Of a stretch of 64,000 nt of DNA, positions 8,842 through 17,573 are shown piece by piece; the first letter of the stretch is position 1; each line of letters begins with the position of its first letter. The translations under genes and the position numbers were made by a program. This DNA comes from Segetibacter koreensis DSM 18137 (GTDB taxonomy: Bacteria > Bacteroidota > Bacteroidia > Chitinophagales > Chitinophagaceae), in contig NZ_KB893319.1 of assembly GCF_000374045.1 (NCBI RefSeq), positions 170 to 64,169 on the forward strand. The letters are read 5' to 3'. The notes under the pieces were generated by a model. It had not been told where the DNA came from. It saw nothing but the letters and a program-made list of their open reading frames with translations, and made no database searches.

Positions 8842-9504
8842 ATGAAGAAATTAGCAATAATAATATTTTCTGCCTTTTCAGCACTTTTAGTGATTAGTTG
8901 TGGTAACGATCACAGCAAGCCCGGAAGAGTTTATATGCCTGATATGGCTTACAGTCGTGCTTATGAGACATATGCTGACCATTCTAATTTATCGGCCAAG
9001 GCTATTAACTACAATAACCGCCCTGTGGTAGGGACGGTAAGCCGTGGGGAAGAACTACCTTATCATTTGCCAAATGACAGCACCGGATATGCGCAAAGTG
9101 CATCAGTTGTTGATCCTCTTCCTAAATTAAATGGGGCAGAGATGACAGAAGCAGAAAGACTTTTTTTAATTAATTGTGCTATTTGTCATGGTCCTGCATT
9201 AGATGGGAATGGTCCATTGTATAAGGGCGGTAATGGTCCTTTTGCAGCGAAACCTGCGGTGTTAGTTGGCGATCCTAAGATTGAGGGTTTGCCTGAAGGC
9301 ACACTTTATCATGTAATGACTTATGGTAAAAACCTTATGGGAAGCTATGCTTCTCAGTTAGATCGTAAGCAGCGTTGGATGGTGGCTCAATATATAAAAA
9401 TGAAACAACAGTCTGCTAAAGGTGGAAATGAATCCAGCACTGGAGCATCTGACAGCACAAGCACTACAGGCAAGGCTGCGGCTGCCCCTGGAACAGCAAA
9501 ATAG
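8842..9504 (+). CDS. actE: Alternative complex III subunit E, monoheme cytochrome c lipoprotein
   Basis: A 220-residue periplasmic lipoprotein. The N-terminal hydrophobic stretch ends in a lipobox (LLVISC, Cys20), so the mature protein is lipid-anchored. A single heme site, CAICHG, sits near residue 110, and the segment MTYGKNLMGSYASQL can supply the axial Met. The C-terminal tail is low-complexity Ser/Thr/Gly/Ala. In ACIII it accepts electrons from ActA and passes them on to the oxidase or to a soluble cytochrome. Spacing of 21 bases from actD and 41 to actF fits one operon. Confidence 0.92.
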   Translation: MKKLAIIIFSAFSALLVISCGNDHSKPGRVYMPDMAYSRAYETYADHSNLSAKAINYNNRPVVGTVSRGEELPYHLPNDSTGYAQSASVVDPLPKLNGAEMTEAERLFLINCAICHGPALDGNGPLYKGGNGPFAAKPAVLVGDPKIEGLPEGTLYHVMTYGKNLMGSYASQLDRKQRWMVAQYIKMKQQSAKGGNESSTGASDSTSTTGKAAAAPGTAK

Positions 9505-9545
9505 TAATTAAGGAAATAAACTGTAAGTAAGCAAAAAATAGTAAA

Positions 9546-10781
9546 ATGGCATCTATCTCAGAGCAATTTGAAACAACAGGAAAAATGAGAACCTGGTCAA
9601 TGGGATTAATTGGCGTGGGTCTACTCGCTTTCATTATCGGATTTATAACAAAGGGTTTGAGCAGTGATGAACAGCAGCAGGCCATATTTTGGGGAACTTT
9701 ATTATACAACAGTGTATTTTTCTTATTGATCTGTAATGCCAGCATGTTTTTTATTTGTGTTACTACTCTGGCACATGGCGGTTGGCAGGTAGTATTTCGA
9801 CGGGTGCCGGAAGCTATCTCTGCCGTGGTTCCTATTTTTGGAGTCATAGCTATGTTTATTATGTTTTATATTGTTTTTGGTCTAAATCATGGCGGTCATA
9901 ATCCTATTTATCATTGGGTTAATCCAGAGGGAGATAAAATTCTTGAAAAGAAAAGTGGATTTTTGAACCCGGTTTTCTTTGTTGTATGGACTATCCTGTC
10001 TATAGGTTTGTGGAGTTACTTGGGTATGAGAATGAGATCTTTATCTCGCGAAAGTGATGAGTCTCCGATGAATCTTGACCAAAGTAAAAAGTGGGTGTGG
10101 AAAAACACCGTTACTGCTTCGTTGTTTACTGTTTGGTTCGGTTTAACAGTAGGTTCAACCACTCCCTGGTTTTGGTTGATGAGCATCGATTCGCACTGGT
10201 ATAGTACCATGTTCAGTTGGTATACTTTTGCAAGTGCTTTTGTATCAGGTATTGCATTGATTACAATATTCGTTATTTATCTAAAAAACAGGGGCTATCT
10301 TGAGTATACTAACGATGAACACCTGCATGATCTTGGTAAATTTATGTTTGCCTTTTCAATATTCTGGACTTACTTATGGTTTAGCCAGTACATGCTGATT
10401 TGGTATTCTAATCAGCCGGAAGAAACTGCTTATTTTCAACCACGAACAAACCATGGAGTGTGGAAGGGGATTTTTTATCTTAATCTTGTAATAAACTTTG
10501 TTTGTCCTCTATTGATCTTAATGACCAAAAGTTCTAAAAGAAATTATACGTTGATGACTTTTATGGCAATTCTTATCCTTTTTGGTCATTGGCTAGATTT
10601 TAATCAGATGGTAATGGCAAGTATTTCAAGAGACCAGGTAACATTAAGTTTGCTCGATTTTGGAATAATGGCCTTGTATGCAGGTATGATCATCTTCTTT
10701 GTTGGAAGAGCTTTAGCAAAAGTTCCTTTGGTTGCTAAAAATAATCCTTTCTTAAAAGAAAGTATTATCCATCATACTTAA
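9546..10781 (+). CDS. actF: Alternative complex III subunit F, NrfD-like membrane protein
   Basis: A 411-residue polytopic membrane protein with about ten helices, the second NrfD-related subunit of ACIII and a partner of ActC in the membrane. Typical landmarks are the paired helices after SMGLIGVGLLAFIIGF and the conserved loop YFQPRTNHGVWKG. Subunit F is usually shorter than ActC, as here. It is followed after 46 bases by the oxidase subunit II gene, so the quinol-oxidising and oxygen-reducing complexes are encoded together, which fits the known physical supercomplex of ACIII with an aa3 oxidase in Flavobacterium johnsoniae. Confidence 0.92.
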   Translation: MASISEQFETTGKMRTWSMGLIGVGLLAFIIGFITKGLSSDEQQQAIFWGTLLYNSVFFLLICNASMFFICVTTLAHGGWQVVFRRVPEAISAVVPIFGVIAMFIMFYIVFGLNHGGHNPIYHWVNPEGDKILEKKSGFLNPVFFVVWTILSIGLWSYLGMRMRSLSRESDESPMNLDQSKKWVWKNTVTASLFTVWFGLTVGSTTPWFWLMSIDSHWYSTMFSWYTFASAFVSGIALITIFVIYLKNRGYLEYTNDEHLHDLGKFMFAFSIFWTYLWFSQYMLIWYSNQPEETAYFQPRTNHGVWKGIFYLNLVINFVCPLLILMTKSSKRNYTLMTFMAILILFGHWLDFNQMVMASISRDQVTLSLLDFGIMALYAGMIIFFVGRALAKVPLVAKNNPFLKESIIHHT

Positions 10782-10827
10782 TTTTGTACCAGATTTTTTT
10801 ATAGAATAGAAAATATTAGAAGCAATC

Positions 10828-11943
10828 ATGTCAACATACTTTGTTATCGCGGTCATAGTTTTAGTGTTTGTGGTCATCTTTCAGATTGCCAAAGCAAGTG
10901 AGTATGTATCTATACTAAAGGGAGAGGAAAGTTCAAGAAAGCAGAACAATAAGATTAATGGTTTTTTAATGATTATTTTTCTTGTGTTAGGGTTAATTGG
11001 CGTTTATTATTGTCATCATATTCTTGGAGGAAGGGTTCTTGGTGAGAGTGGATCAAAAGAAGGCGAAAAGGTGGACGAGATGCTGCACATTACCCTGGTG
11101 ATAACGGGGATCGTTTTTTTGATAACTCAGATTTTATTGTTCACATTTGCTTATAAGTTTCAGGAGAAAGAAAACAGGAAAGCTTTCTTTTTTCCTCACA
11201 ATAATACGATGGAGGTTGTTTGGACAGTTGTTCCGGCCATTGTTCTTTCAGTTCTTGTGGTTATCGGTCTACGAAATTGGTTCATTTTTACCGGTGATGC
11301 TCCGAAGAACGCTCTTGTCGTTGAAGTTACCGGTAGACAATTTGGTTGGATATTCCGATATCCAGGAAAAGATAAAGAATTTGGTAAAAAGTATTTTAGA
11401 AATATTGATCCTTCAACAAATTCCTTAGGTCTTGTTTGGGCAGATAACAAAGAGTTTAATCAGAAGGCTGATCCCGCTGCATATGATGATATTGTACAGG
11501 AACAAACAATGTATGTAATTAAAAACAAACCTGTGAAGTTGATCATAGGCTCTAGAGACGTTATACATGACGTAGGTCTTCCGCACTTTAGAATGAAGAT
11601 GGATGCAGTGCCTGGTATTCCAACGACTTTATGGTTTACTCCAAAGTATACTACTGCAGAAATGAGGGAAAAAACCGGAAATGCAAATTTCCAGTATGAA
11701 ATTAGTTGTGACCAGATGTGCGGAAATGGCCATTATTCGATGAAAGGAGTTATTGAGGTAGTTACAAGGGAAGAATATGATGCTTGGATGGCAAAGCAAA
11801 AACCTTACTATTATTCTGCTTTTCCTGACAAAGATCCTTCAGCTGCTCCGATGACAACGCCTTCTAAAGTTGATAGCGCAGCTCCTGTTAAAACAGCAAG
11901 TGCAAGTGCTGTTTTAGGCGGAAATCAAAATAAGTTAAAATAA
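10828..11943 (+). CDS. coxB: Cytochrome c oxidase subunit II
   Basis: CuA-bearing subunit of the heme-copper oxidase. The 371-residue protein has N-terminal membrane helices (one at the very start, then ILLFTFAYKF and a helix after VVWTVVPAIVLSVLVVIG) followed by a cupredoxin domain. The CuA ligands are seen in DVIHDVGLPHFRMKMD and CDQMCGNGHYSM (two Cys, His and Met). No C-terminal cytochrome c domain is fused, so this is an aa3 rather than a caa3 type subunit; the C-terminal 30 residues are an Ala/Ser/Lys-rich tail. It directly precedes subunit I. Confidence 0.95.
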   Translation: MSTYFVIAVIVLVFVVIFQIAKASEYVSILKGEESSRKQNNKINGFLMIIFLVLGLIGVYYCHHILGGRVLGESGSKEGEKVDEMLHITLVITGIVFLITQILLFTFAYKFQEKENRKAFFFPHNNTMEVVWTVVPAIVLSVLVVIGLRNWFIFTGDAPKNALVVEVTGRQFGWIFRYPGKDKEFGKKYFRNIDPSTNSLGLVWADNKEFNQKADPAAYDDIVQEQTMYVIKNKPVKLIIGSRDVIHDVGLPHFRMKMDAVPGIPTTLWFTPKYTTAEMREKTGNANFQYEISCDQMCGNGHYSMKGVIEVVTREEYDAWMAKQKPYYYSAFPDKDPSAAPMTTPSKVDSAAPVKTASASAVLGGNQNKLK

Positions 11944-11990
11944 GAGATGTTATAAAATATCCTATAAAGGATTAAGTAAATTTGATTGGT

Positions 11991-13817
11991 ATGAGTAACG
12001 AACAGATTTTACATACAGGCGCTTCGGCCATTTTGGCCCATGATACCGATCATGGTGAGCATGCAGGACATCATCATCATGAAACTTTTATAACTAAGTA
12101 TATTTTTAGCCAGGATCATAAGATGATTGCAAAGCAATTTCTTATTACCGGTATGATATGGGCAGTTATAGGTGGTTTAATGTCGGTACTTTTCCGTATT
12201 CAGCTTGCATATCCTGACACAAGCTTTCCTTTTCTTGAGACGCTTCTTGGCAATAAATGGGCGAAAGGAGGACATATTTCAGCTGATGCATATTATGCTC
12301 TTGTAACAACTCACGGAACTGTGATGGTGTTTTTTGTGTTAACTGCTGGATTAAGTGGAACCTTTTCTAACTTTCTTATTCCCTTGCAGGTTGGGGCTCG
12401 TGATATGGCTTCACCGTTTATGAATATGTTGAGCTATTGGTTCTTCTTCATTTCAGGTGTGATAATGATGTCATCGCTTTTTGTGGAGAATGGTCCCTTT
12501 AGCGGGGGATGGACAGCTTACCCACCTTTAAGCGCTCTTGGTTCAGCCTCGCCGGGCTCTAAAACAGGAATGGACCTGTGGCTGATAAGTATGGCTCTTT
12601 TTGTGGTGTCGCAGTTATTGGGCGGGCTTAACTATATTGCCACTATACTTAATATGAGAACAAAGGGAATGAGCATGACTCGTCTTCCTTTGACCATTTG
12701 GGCTTTCTTTTTTACCGCAGTTTTAGGAGTTTTATCCTTTCCTGTACTTTTATCAGGCTTCATCCTTCTTATTTTTGATAGAAATTTTGGAACAAGTTTT
12801 TACTTGAGTGATATTTTCGTAAATGGTGTTGGCGCCCTTCCTAACGAAGGTGGAAGTGCAATTTTATACCAGCACTTGTTTTGGTTCTTGGGGCATCCGG
12901 AGGTTTATATTATCATTCTACCGGGTATGGGTATGGTATCTGAGATTTTAAGTACAAATTCCCGTAAACCTATTTTTGGGTACATGGCTATGGTCGGCTC
13001 CTTGTTTGCTATTGCTGTATTAGCTTTTCTTGTTTGGGCCCATCATATGTTCGTTTCGGGCATGAATCCTTTCCTTGGATCTTTCTTTGTATTACTTACA
13101 TTACTCATTGCTGTTCCATCAGCTATAAAAGTGTTTAATTGGTTAACGACTTTATGGAGAGGTAATATACGTTTCACCCCTGCCATGCTTTACTCTATAG
13201 GATTTGTGAGTATGTTTATCTCAGGAGGACTAACGGGCATTTGGCTTGGTAATTCTGCCTTAGATATCCACCTTCACGATACCTATTTCATTATTGCTCA
13301 CTTCCATCTTGTAATGGGGGTTGCGGGTATATTTGGTATGTACGCCGGTATTTATCATTGGTTCCCCAAAATGTTCGGACGATATATGAACAATACACTT
13401 GCATACATACATTTTTGGGTGACCCTCACAGGTGCATACCTGATATTCTGGCCAATGCATTATGAAGGCCTTGCGGGTATGCCTCGAAGGTATTATGATT
13501 ATACAAACTGGGAGAGTTTTAAAATGTTTGCTGGTTTAAATCTGTTTATAACTATCGTTGCAATTATCGTTTTTGCTGTTCAGCTTTTATTTCTTTTCAA
13601 TTTCTTCTATTCCATTTTTAAAGGAAGAAAAGTGACTTCTCAAAACCCCTGGGGTTCTACTACTTTAGAATGGACTACACCTATTCATCCGGGACACGGA
13701 AATTGGATTGGTGAAATACCAGAAGTTTATCGTTGGCCGTATGACTATGGTAAAGACGGTAAAGACTTTATAGCTCAGACAACACCGATAGGGGCAGAAG
13801 AAACTGTAACTCATTAA
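11991..13817 (+). CDS. coxA: Cytochrome c oxidase subunit I
   Basis: Catalytic subunit that reduces oxygen to water and pumps protons, 608 residues and about twelve helices. Visible landmarks: GHPEVYIIILPGMG (CuB His, Tyr cross-link partner and the Glu that defines A1-type oxidases), WAHHMFVSGM (CuB His pair), SAIKVFNW (K-channel Lys) and HDTYFIIAHFHLVMG (heme His ligands). The N-terminus has an unusual His-rich stretch, HDTDHGEHAGHHHH. ATG at 11991 is chosen over the in-frame TTG at 11982. It is followed by a hairpin and then ctaB. Confidence 0.95.
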   Translation: MSNEQILHTGASAILAHDTDHGEHAGHHHHETFITKYIFSQDHKMIAKQFLITGMIWAVIGGLMSVLFRIQLAYPDTSFPFLETLLGNKWAKGGHISADAYYALVTTHGTVMVFFVLTAGLSGTFSNFLIPLQVGARDMASPFMNMLSYWFFFISGVIMMSSLFVENGPFSGGWTAYPPLSALGSASPGSKTGMDLWLISMALFVVSQLLGGLNYIATILNMRTKGMSMTRLPLTIWAFFFTAVLGVLSFPVLLSGFILLIFDRNFGTSFYLSDIFVNGVGALPNEGGSAILYQHLFWFLGHPEVYIIILPGMGMVSEILSTNSRKPIFGYMAMVGSLFAIAVLAFLVWAHHMFVSGMNPFLGSFFVLLTLLIAVPSAIKVFNWLTTLWRGNIRFTPAMLYSIGFVSMFISGGLTGIWLGNSALDIHLHDTYFIIAHFHLVMGVAGIFGMYAGIYHWFPKMFGRYMNNTLAYIHFWVTLTGAYLIFWPMHYEGLAGMPRRYYDYTNWESFKMFAGLNLFITIVAIIVFAVQLLFLFNFFYSIFKGRKVTSQNPWGSTTLEWTTPIHPGHGNWIGEIPEVYRWPYDYGKDGKDFIAQTTPIGAEETVTH

Positions 13818-13858
13818 AAAATATCTGCTAAAATGATAGAGCAGAAAATAATAATAAA

Positions 13859-13882
13859 AATGCCCTGAGTTTTCAGGGCATT
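13859..13882 (+). terminator. Perfect 10-bp hairpin between coxA and ctaB
   Basis: AATGCCCTGA pairs perfectly with TCAGGGCATT around a GTTT loop, followed by TGGTTTTAC. The T-run is short, so this may be a partial terminator or attenuator that lowers expression of ctaB relative to coxBA. Confidence 0.55.
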
Positions 13883-13909
13883 GGTTTTACTAAAATGTAG
13901 GTTGAGGTT

Positions 13910-14809
13910 ATGATGAGCACTGTACAAGAGATATCAGCAAGCTATCGTTTTGCTGCCAAGGTGAAGGATTATTTTCAATTAATAAAGTTTACTTTAAGCT
14001 TTACCGTTGTTTTTTCCTGTGTTATATGTTATTTGTTAGCTCCAGGTATTACTTATAATTTAAAAATGGTAGTGCTGTTATTTGTTGCAGGAATGTTGGT
14101 TACAGGAGCAGCAAATGCTATAAACCAGGCGGTTGAAAAAGATACTGATGCCTTGATGAAAAGAACAGGAAAAAGGCCAGTAGCTAATGGTAGAATGAGT
14201 CAGCAGGAGGCTTACACTTTTGCTTTTTTAACGGGACTATTGGGTGTCTTGATGATGTGGCAGTTCTTCAATTTAGCCTCTGCGATTTTATCTGCTTTTA
14301 GTCTTTTTTTGTATGCATTTATCTATACCCCTCTTAAAAAGGTTAATTCTGTCGCAGTTTTAGTGGGCGCTTTTCCTGGTGCGTTGCCGTGCCTTATAGG
14401 GTGGGTAGCAGGTACAGGAGAATTTACCGCTGGCGGATGGATATTATTTGGAATACAATTTCTTTGGCAGTTTCCACATTTTTGGGCGATTGCTTGGGTG
14501 GCGCACAATGACTATAGTAAAGCAGGCTTTAAACTGTTGCCTGCTGATAAAGGGCCAACGAAATTTACTGCTATGCAGGCAGTAATGTATTCTTTAATGA
14601 TGATTCCTTTCGGTATTTTTCCTTATTATGTTGGCATGTCAGGCGCCGTGAGTTTATGGATTGTGATGGCGTGTAATATTTTTATGGTTGTACAATGTGT
14701 GAGGTTGTATATAGAGATGGATGTAAAGTCAGCTAGAAGGGTTATGTTTAGCAGTTATATTTATTTACCAATTGTTTTGCTGGCTTTGCTGGTTGATAAA
14801 ATAAATTGA
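13910..14809 (+). CDS. ctaB: Protoheme IX farnesyltransferase (heme O synthase)
   Basis: UbiA-family prenyltransferase of 299 residues that adds a farnesyl group to heme B to make heme O, the precursor of the heme A used by this oxidase. The signature NAINQAVEKDTDALMKRTGK carries the Asp-rich NxxxDxxxD motif and basic residues that bind the prenyl diphosphate; about nine helices follow. Two adjacent ATG codons (13910 and 13913) both work as starts. Placement between the oxidase subunits I and III fits its role in oxidase assembly; a heme A synthase gene is not in this window. Confidence 0.94.
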   Translation: MMSTVQEISASYRFAAKVKDYFQLIKFTLSFTVVFSCVICYLLAPGITYNLKMVVLLFVAGMLVTGAANAINQAVEKDTDALMKRTGKRPVANGRMSQQEAYTFAFLTGLLGVLMMWQFFNLASAILSAFSLFLYAFIYTPLKKVNSVAVLVGAFPGALPCLIGWVAGTGEFTAGGWILFGIQFLWQFPHFWAIAWVAHNDYSKAGFKLLPADKGPTKFTAMQAVMYSLMMIPFGIFPYYVGMSGAVSLWIVMACNIFMVVQCVRLYIEMDVKSARRVMFSSYIYLPIVLLALLVDKIN

Positions 14810-14839
14810 TTAAGTTACTATAAATAAAAAAGTCAAGAG

Positions 14840-15421
14840 ATGATGGCAACTGTGAGTGAACAACAACGAAAAAGACTTCATCCACATAAATTTTCATTGT
14901 GGGTAGCGATGGCAAGTATCTTAATGATGTTTGCCGGTTTTACAAGTGCATATATTGTAAAAAGGAATGATAGTAATTGGTTACAATTTAGTCTTCCTCC
15001 TGTATTTTCATTTTCAACTGCGGTAATTTTAGCAAGCAGTCTTACTATGTACCTTGCAGGCAGGTCTTTTAAGGCGCGTAATATGGTGAGATATAGGATT
15101 TTGATTACTGTCACTGCAGTATTAGGAGTGTTATTTGTTGTACTTCAAACAATGGGCTTCAAGTACCTGCAGGAGCATGGAGTTAAGTTGATAGGAAGCG
15201 GAAGTAATCCTTCAGGGTCTTTCCTGGGAGTAATTACGGGGGTACACATGCTTCATGTAATTGGTGGAGTAATAGTATTAATTGTAATGTTTATAAGAGC
15301 CTTTAACAGACGCAGTAAAAATTACAGCTTAGTACCGATAGAAGTTGCTAGTACTTATTGGCATTTTGTCGATGCTATATGGATTTACCTCTTTATATTT
15401 TTTAATATTGTAAGCGGGTAA
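14840..15421 (+). CDS. Cytochrome c oxidase subunit III-like protein (first copy)
   Basis: A 193-residue membrane protein of the heme-copper oxidase subunit III family, with five helices. The segment VEVASTYWHFVDAIW is close to the usual subunit III ending ('YWHFVD-W'), and GVHMLHVIGG is the conserved helix motif. It is shorter than a full-length subunit III and begins with a basic HPHKFSLWVAMASI stretch. Two tandem subunit III genes are common in Bacteroidota; which one forms the pump-supporting subunit cannot be decided by reading alone. It starts 30 bases after ctaB. Confidence 0.88.
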   Translation: MMATVSEQQRKRLHPHKFSLWVAMASILMMFAGFTSAYIVKRNDSNWLQFSLPPVFSFSTAVILASSLTMYLAGRSFKARNMVRYRILITVTAVLGVLFVVLQTMGFKYLQEHGVKLIGSGSNPSGSFLGVITGVHMLHVIGGVIVLIVMFIRAFNRRSKNYSLVPIEVASTYWHFVDAIWIYLFIFFNIVSG

Positions 15422-15551
15422 TAAGCGGTGTAATAAACTTTAAAATGTGAGGACACAGCTAATATTGGAACAGGGGATTATGGTCAACTAAATTGGTTTT
15501 GAAATAAATAAAAAAATCAGTTTTTTTTAATGCCGTTTCAATATGCGCTAA

Positions 15552-15559
15552 TAAATTTG
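15552..15559 (+). promoter_or_regulatory. Candidate internal promoter -7 element (TAAATTTG) before the second subunit III gene
   Basis: TAAATTTG matches TAnnTTTG exactly, 23 bases before the ATG at 15583; a T-rich -33 region ends about 22 bases upstream. The 161-base gap before this gene is the longest inside the cox group, which fits an internal promoter. Inference. Confidence 0.4.
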
Positions 15560-15582
15560 CATACCAAACTTAAACAGAACAC

Positions 15583-16260
15583 ATGGAAACAACAGCAGTT
15601 GCAGCAGACACAAATTGGTGGAACGGGGGTAAAAGTCCTTTTAATGTAGAGTACGGGAAATTGATGATGTGGTATTTTTTGATGAGTGACTCTTTTACCT
15701 TTGGCGCTTTTCTTATTTCTTATGGTACGGTTAGATTTTCAAGTAATGGCTGGCCGAATCCCAATGAAGTATTCAGATCCTACCCAGGGTCAGGAGAAAT
15801 TAACGCTCCTTTAGTGTTTGTAAGTATTATGACCTTTATTCTGATTATGAGTTCTGTAACAATGGTACTTGCTGTGCATGCTGGCCACGAGAGAGATAAA
15901 AAAGGTGTGATGACTTATCTTGCATGGACAATACTTGGCGGACTTGCATTTTTAAGTTGCCAGGCCTGGGAATGGAATCACTTGTTTCATGAAGGCGCAT
16001 GGTGGGGTAGAAATCCTTTTCCTAATTCTGATGGTACTGCATCTTCAACCAATTTTACCAACTTCTTTTTTACCATCACCGGCTTCCACGGCTTTCATGT
16101 ATTTTCAGGAGTCGTGATTAATATCATTATGCTAATTATGACGGCGATGGACACTTTTGAAAAGAAAGGCCATTACCTAATGATTGAAAAGGCTGGATTG
16201 TACTGGCATTTTGTAGACCTTGTATGGGTATTTGTATTTACGTGTTTTTATCTTCTTTAA
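15583..16260 (+). CDS. coxC: Cytochrome c oxidase subunit III (second copy)
   Basis: A 225-residue heme-copper oxidase subunit III with about five to six helices. Conserved segments: KLMMWYFLMSDSFTFGAFL near the N-terminus, SCQAWEWNHLFHEG (conserved acidic residue), ITGFHGFHVFSGV, and the C-terminal GLYWHFVDLVWVFVF. Subunit III stabilises proton uptake into subunit I. Compared with the copy immediately upstream it is longer and keeps the amphipathic loop with WPNP. It ends 31 bases before the subunit IV gene. Confidence 0.93.
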   Translation: METTAVAADTNWWNGGKSPFNVEYGKLMMWYFLMSDSFTFGAFLISYGTVRFSSNGWPNPNEVFRSYPGSGEINAPLVFVSIMTFILIMSSVTMVLAVHAGHERDKKGVMTYLAWTILGGLAFLSCQAWEWNHLFHEGAWWGRNPFPNSDGTASSTNFTNFFFTITGFHGFHVFSGVVINIIMLIMTAMDTFEKKGHYLMIEKAGLYWHFVDLVWVFVFTCFYLL

Positions 16261-16291
16261 TATTAATATATAATTTAATTAAAACTTTTTT

Positions 16292-16738
16292 ATGGAAAAT
16301 ACAGATATCGGGATAGTAAATGCGGTTCATGATAATCCCGGAGGAACTAAAGAAATCTGGAGAACGTTTTGGATATTATTGGGACTTACAATAGTTGAAC
16401 TGATATTAGGTTATATACTTATTGGAGTTGAAAGCCACGGACTTCGTCTCGGTTTAAAAGGTGCCATTATTATTTTAATGTTAGCCAAAGCTTTTTATAT
16501 AGTTGCTTATTTTATGCACCTTAAATCTGAGATAAGAAACCTTATTATGACAATATTAGTTCCCCTGGCGCTACTGATATGGGCTATCATTGCTTTTCTT
16601 TATGAAGGAAATTCTTATAGAAATAACAGGAATACATACGATCCTTATAAAAGAGAAAGGAGCCATATAATGTCTACGGATGTAAAAGCAGATGAAAAAG
16701 GTAAACCTCAAGAAAAGAGAACTGGTGCGATGGAATAA
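16292..16738 (+). CDS. Cytochrome c oxidase subunit IV family protein
   Basis: A 148-residue protein with three membrane helices of the prokaryotic COX4/CyoD type. The diagnostic segment is KAFYIVAYFMHLKSE in the second helix region, followed by the third helix LVPLALLIWAIIAFLYEG. The C-terminus is a hydrophilic Lys/Glu/Asp-rich tail. It is a small accessory subunit of the oxidase, thought to help hold CuB and subunits I/III together. It is the last gene before a strong terminator and so probably closes the act-cox transcription unit. Confidence 0.88.
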   Translation: MENTDIGIVNAVHDNPGGTKEIWRTFWILLGLTIVELILGYILIGVESHGLRLGLKGAIIILMLAKAFYIVAYFMHLKSEIRNLIMTILVPLALLIWAIIAFLYEGNSYRNNRNTYDPYKRERSHIMSTDVKADEKGKPQEKRTGAME

Positions 16739-16769
16739 GTGTTATAATTTTTAGAAAAATAAAAACCTG

Positions 16770-16803
16770 AAGAAAACCATCGCTTTCCGGCGATGGTTTT
16801 CTT
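16770..16803 (+). terminator. Rho-independent terminator after the oxidase cluster
   Basis: AAGAAAACCATCGC pairs perfectly over 14 bases with GCGATGGTTTTCTT around a TTTCCG loop, followed by more T. It marks the end of the act-cox unit, 31 bases after the subunit IV stop. Confidence 0.9.
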
Positions 16804-16817
16804 TTATAAATAAGAAA

Positions 16818-17543
16818 ATGAATAGAAAAGCTGTAGCAGCCCTTTGTATTGCCCTTTTAATTCCTGTTATTTGTTATTATGTTTTAAAGGCAGCAAGTGA
16901 CGAGGCTGTGGTAATGCCAAGAAGATTTTATGTTGATTCCGTGATAACAAAAACGGTGGATGGTAAAACTACCACTGATACCGTATGGCATAAGACTGAA
17001 AATATTACCTTAGTGAATCAATTGGGAGATACAGTAAGTCTGCATGATATTCAAAATAAGGTAATTGTGGCAGATTTCTTTTTTACCCGTTGTCCTTCCA
17101 TTTGTCCTCTTCTTACAAAAAACATGGCTAAGCTTCAACAATCTTTTTCTCACTATAATGAAGGGAGAAAAGTAATAGATTCTTCCATTGTTAGGTTTCT
17201 TTCTTTTTCTATTGATCCTGAGCGCGATTCAGTTTTGGCCTTAAAGAAATATGCAGATAAGTTTGGAGTTGATCATGATAACTGGTGGATGCTAACGGGC
17301 AATAAAAAGACGATTTATGACTTCGCATTAAATGAATTAAAACTCGGGTTAGTAGATGGCGAAGGTGTTGATTCTTCGTTTATACACACACAAAAATTTG
17401 TTTTACTTGATAAAGATTATGTTGTCAGAGGATATTATAATGGCCTCGATACTACATCCCTTGCTGCCTTAGCAAAAGACATCGGTTTATTAATGCTGGA
17501 AAAAGACAGGAAGAAAAAATTTAATATTTTTCAGCCACAATAA
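16818..17543 (+). CDS. SCO1/SenC family copper chaperone
   Basis: Membrane-anchored thioredoxin-fold protein of 241 residues that delivers copper to the CuA site of oxidase subunit II. An N-terminal helix (about residues 5-24) anchors it; the copper motif is RCPSIC (Cys92 and Cys96) and the distal ligand is His190 in SSFIHTQKF, so all three copper ligands are kept. It sits directly after the terminator of the oxidase cluster, and 30 bases before the DUF420 gene, with which it is probably cotranscribed. Confidence 0.93.
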   Translation: MNRKAVAALCIALLIPVICYYVLKAASDEAVVMPRRFYVDSVITKTVDGKTTTDTVWHKTENITLVNQLGDTVSLHDIQNKVIVADFFFTRCPSICPLLTKNMAKLQQSFSHYNEGRKVIDSSIVRFLSFSIDPERDSVLALKKYADKFGVDHDNWWMLTGNKKTIYDFALNELKLGLVDGEGVDSSFIHTQKFVLLDKDYVVRGYYNGLDTTSLAALAKDIGLLMLEKDRKKKFNIFQPQ

Positions 17544-17573
17544 GAAAGTTTATTTTAAATTATTTTATAATCA

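Noticed and set aside
14840-16260. Two tandem oxidase subunit III genes as a novel arrangement
   Set aside because: Tandem subunit III genes of different length after ctaB are common in Bacteroidota respiratory clusters, so not reported as new.
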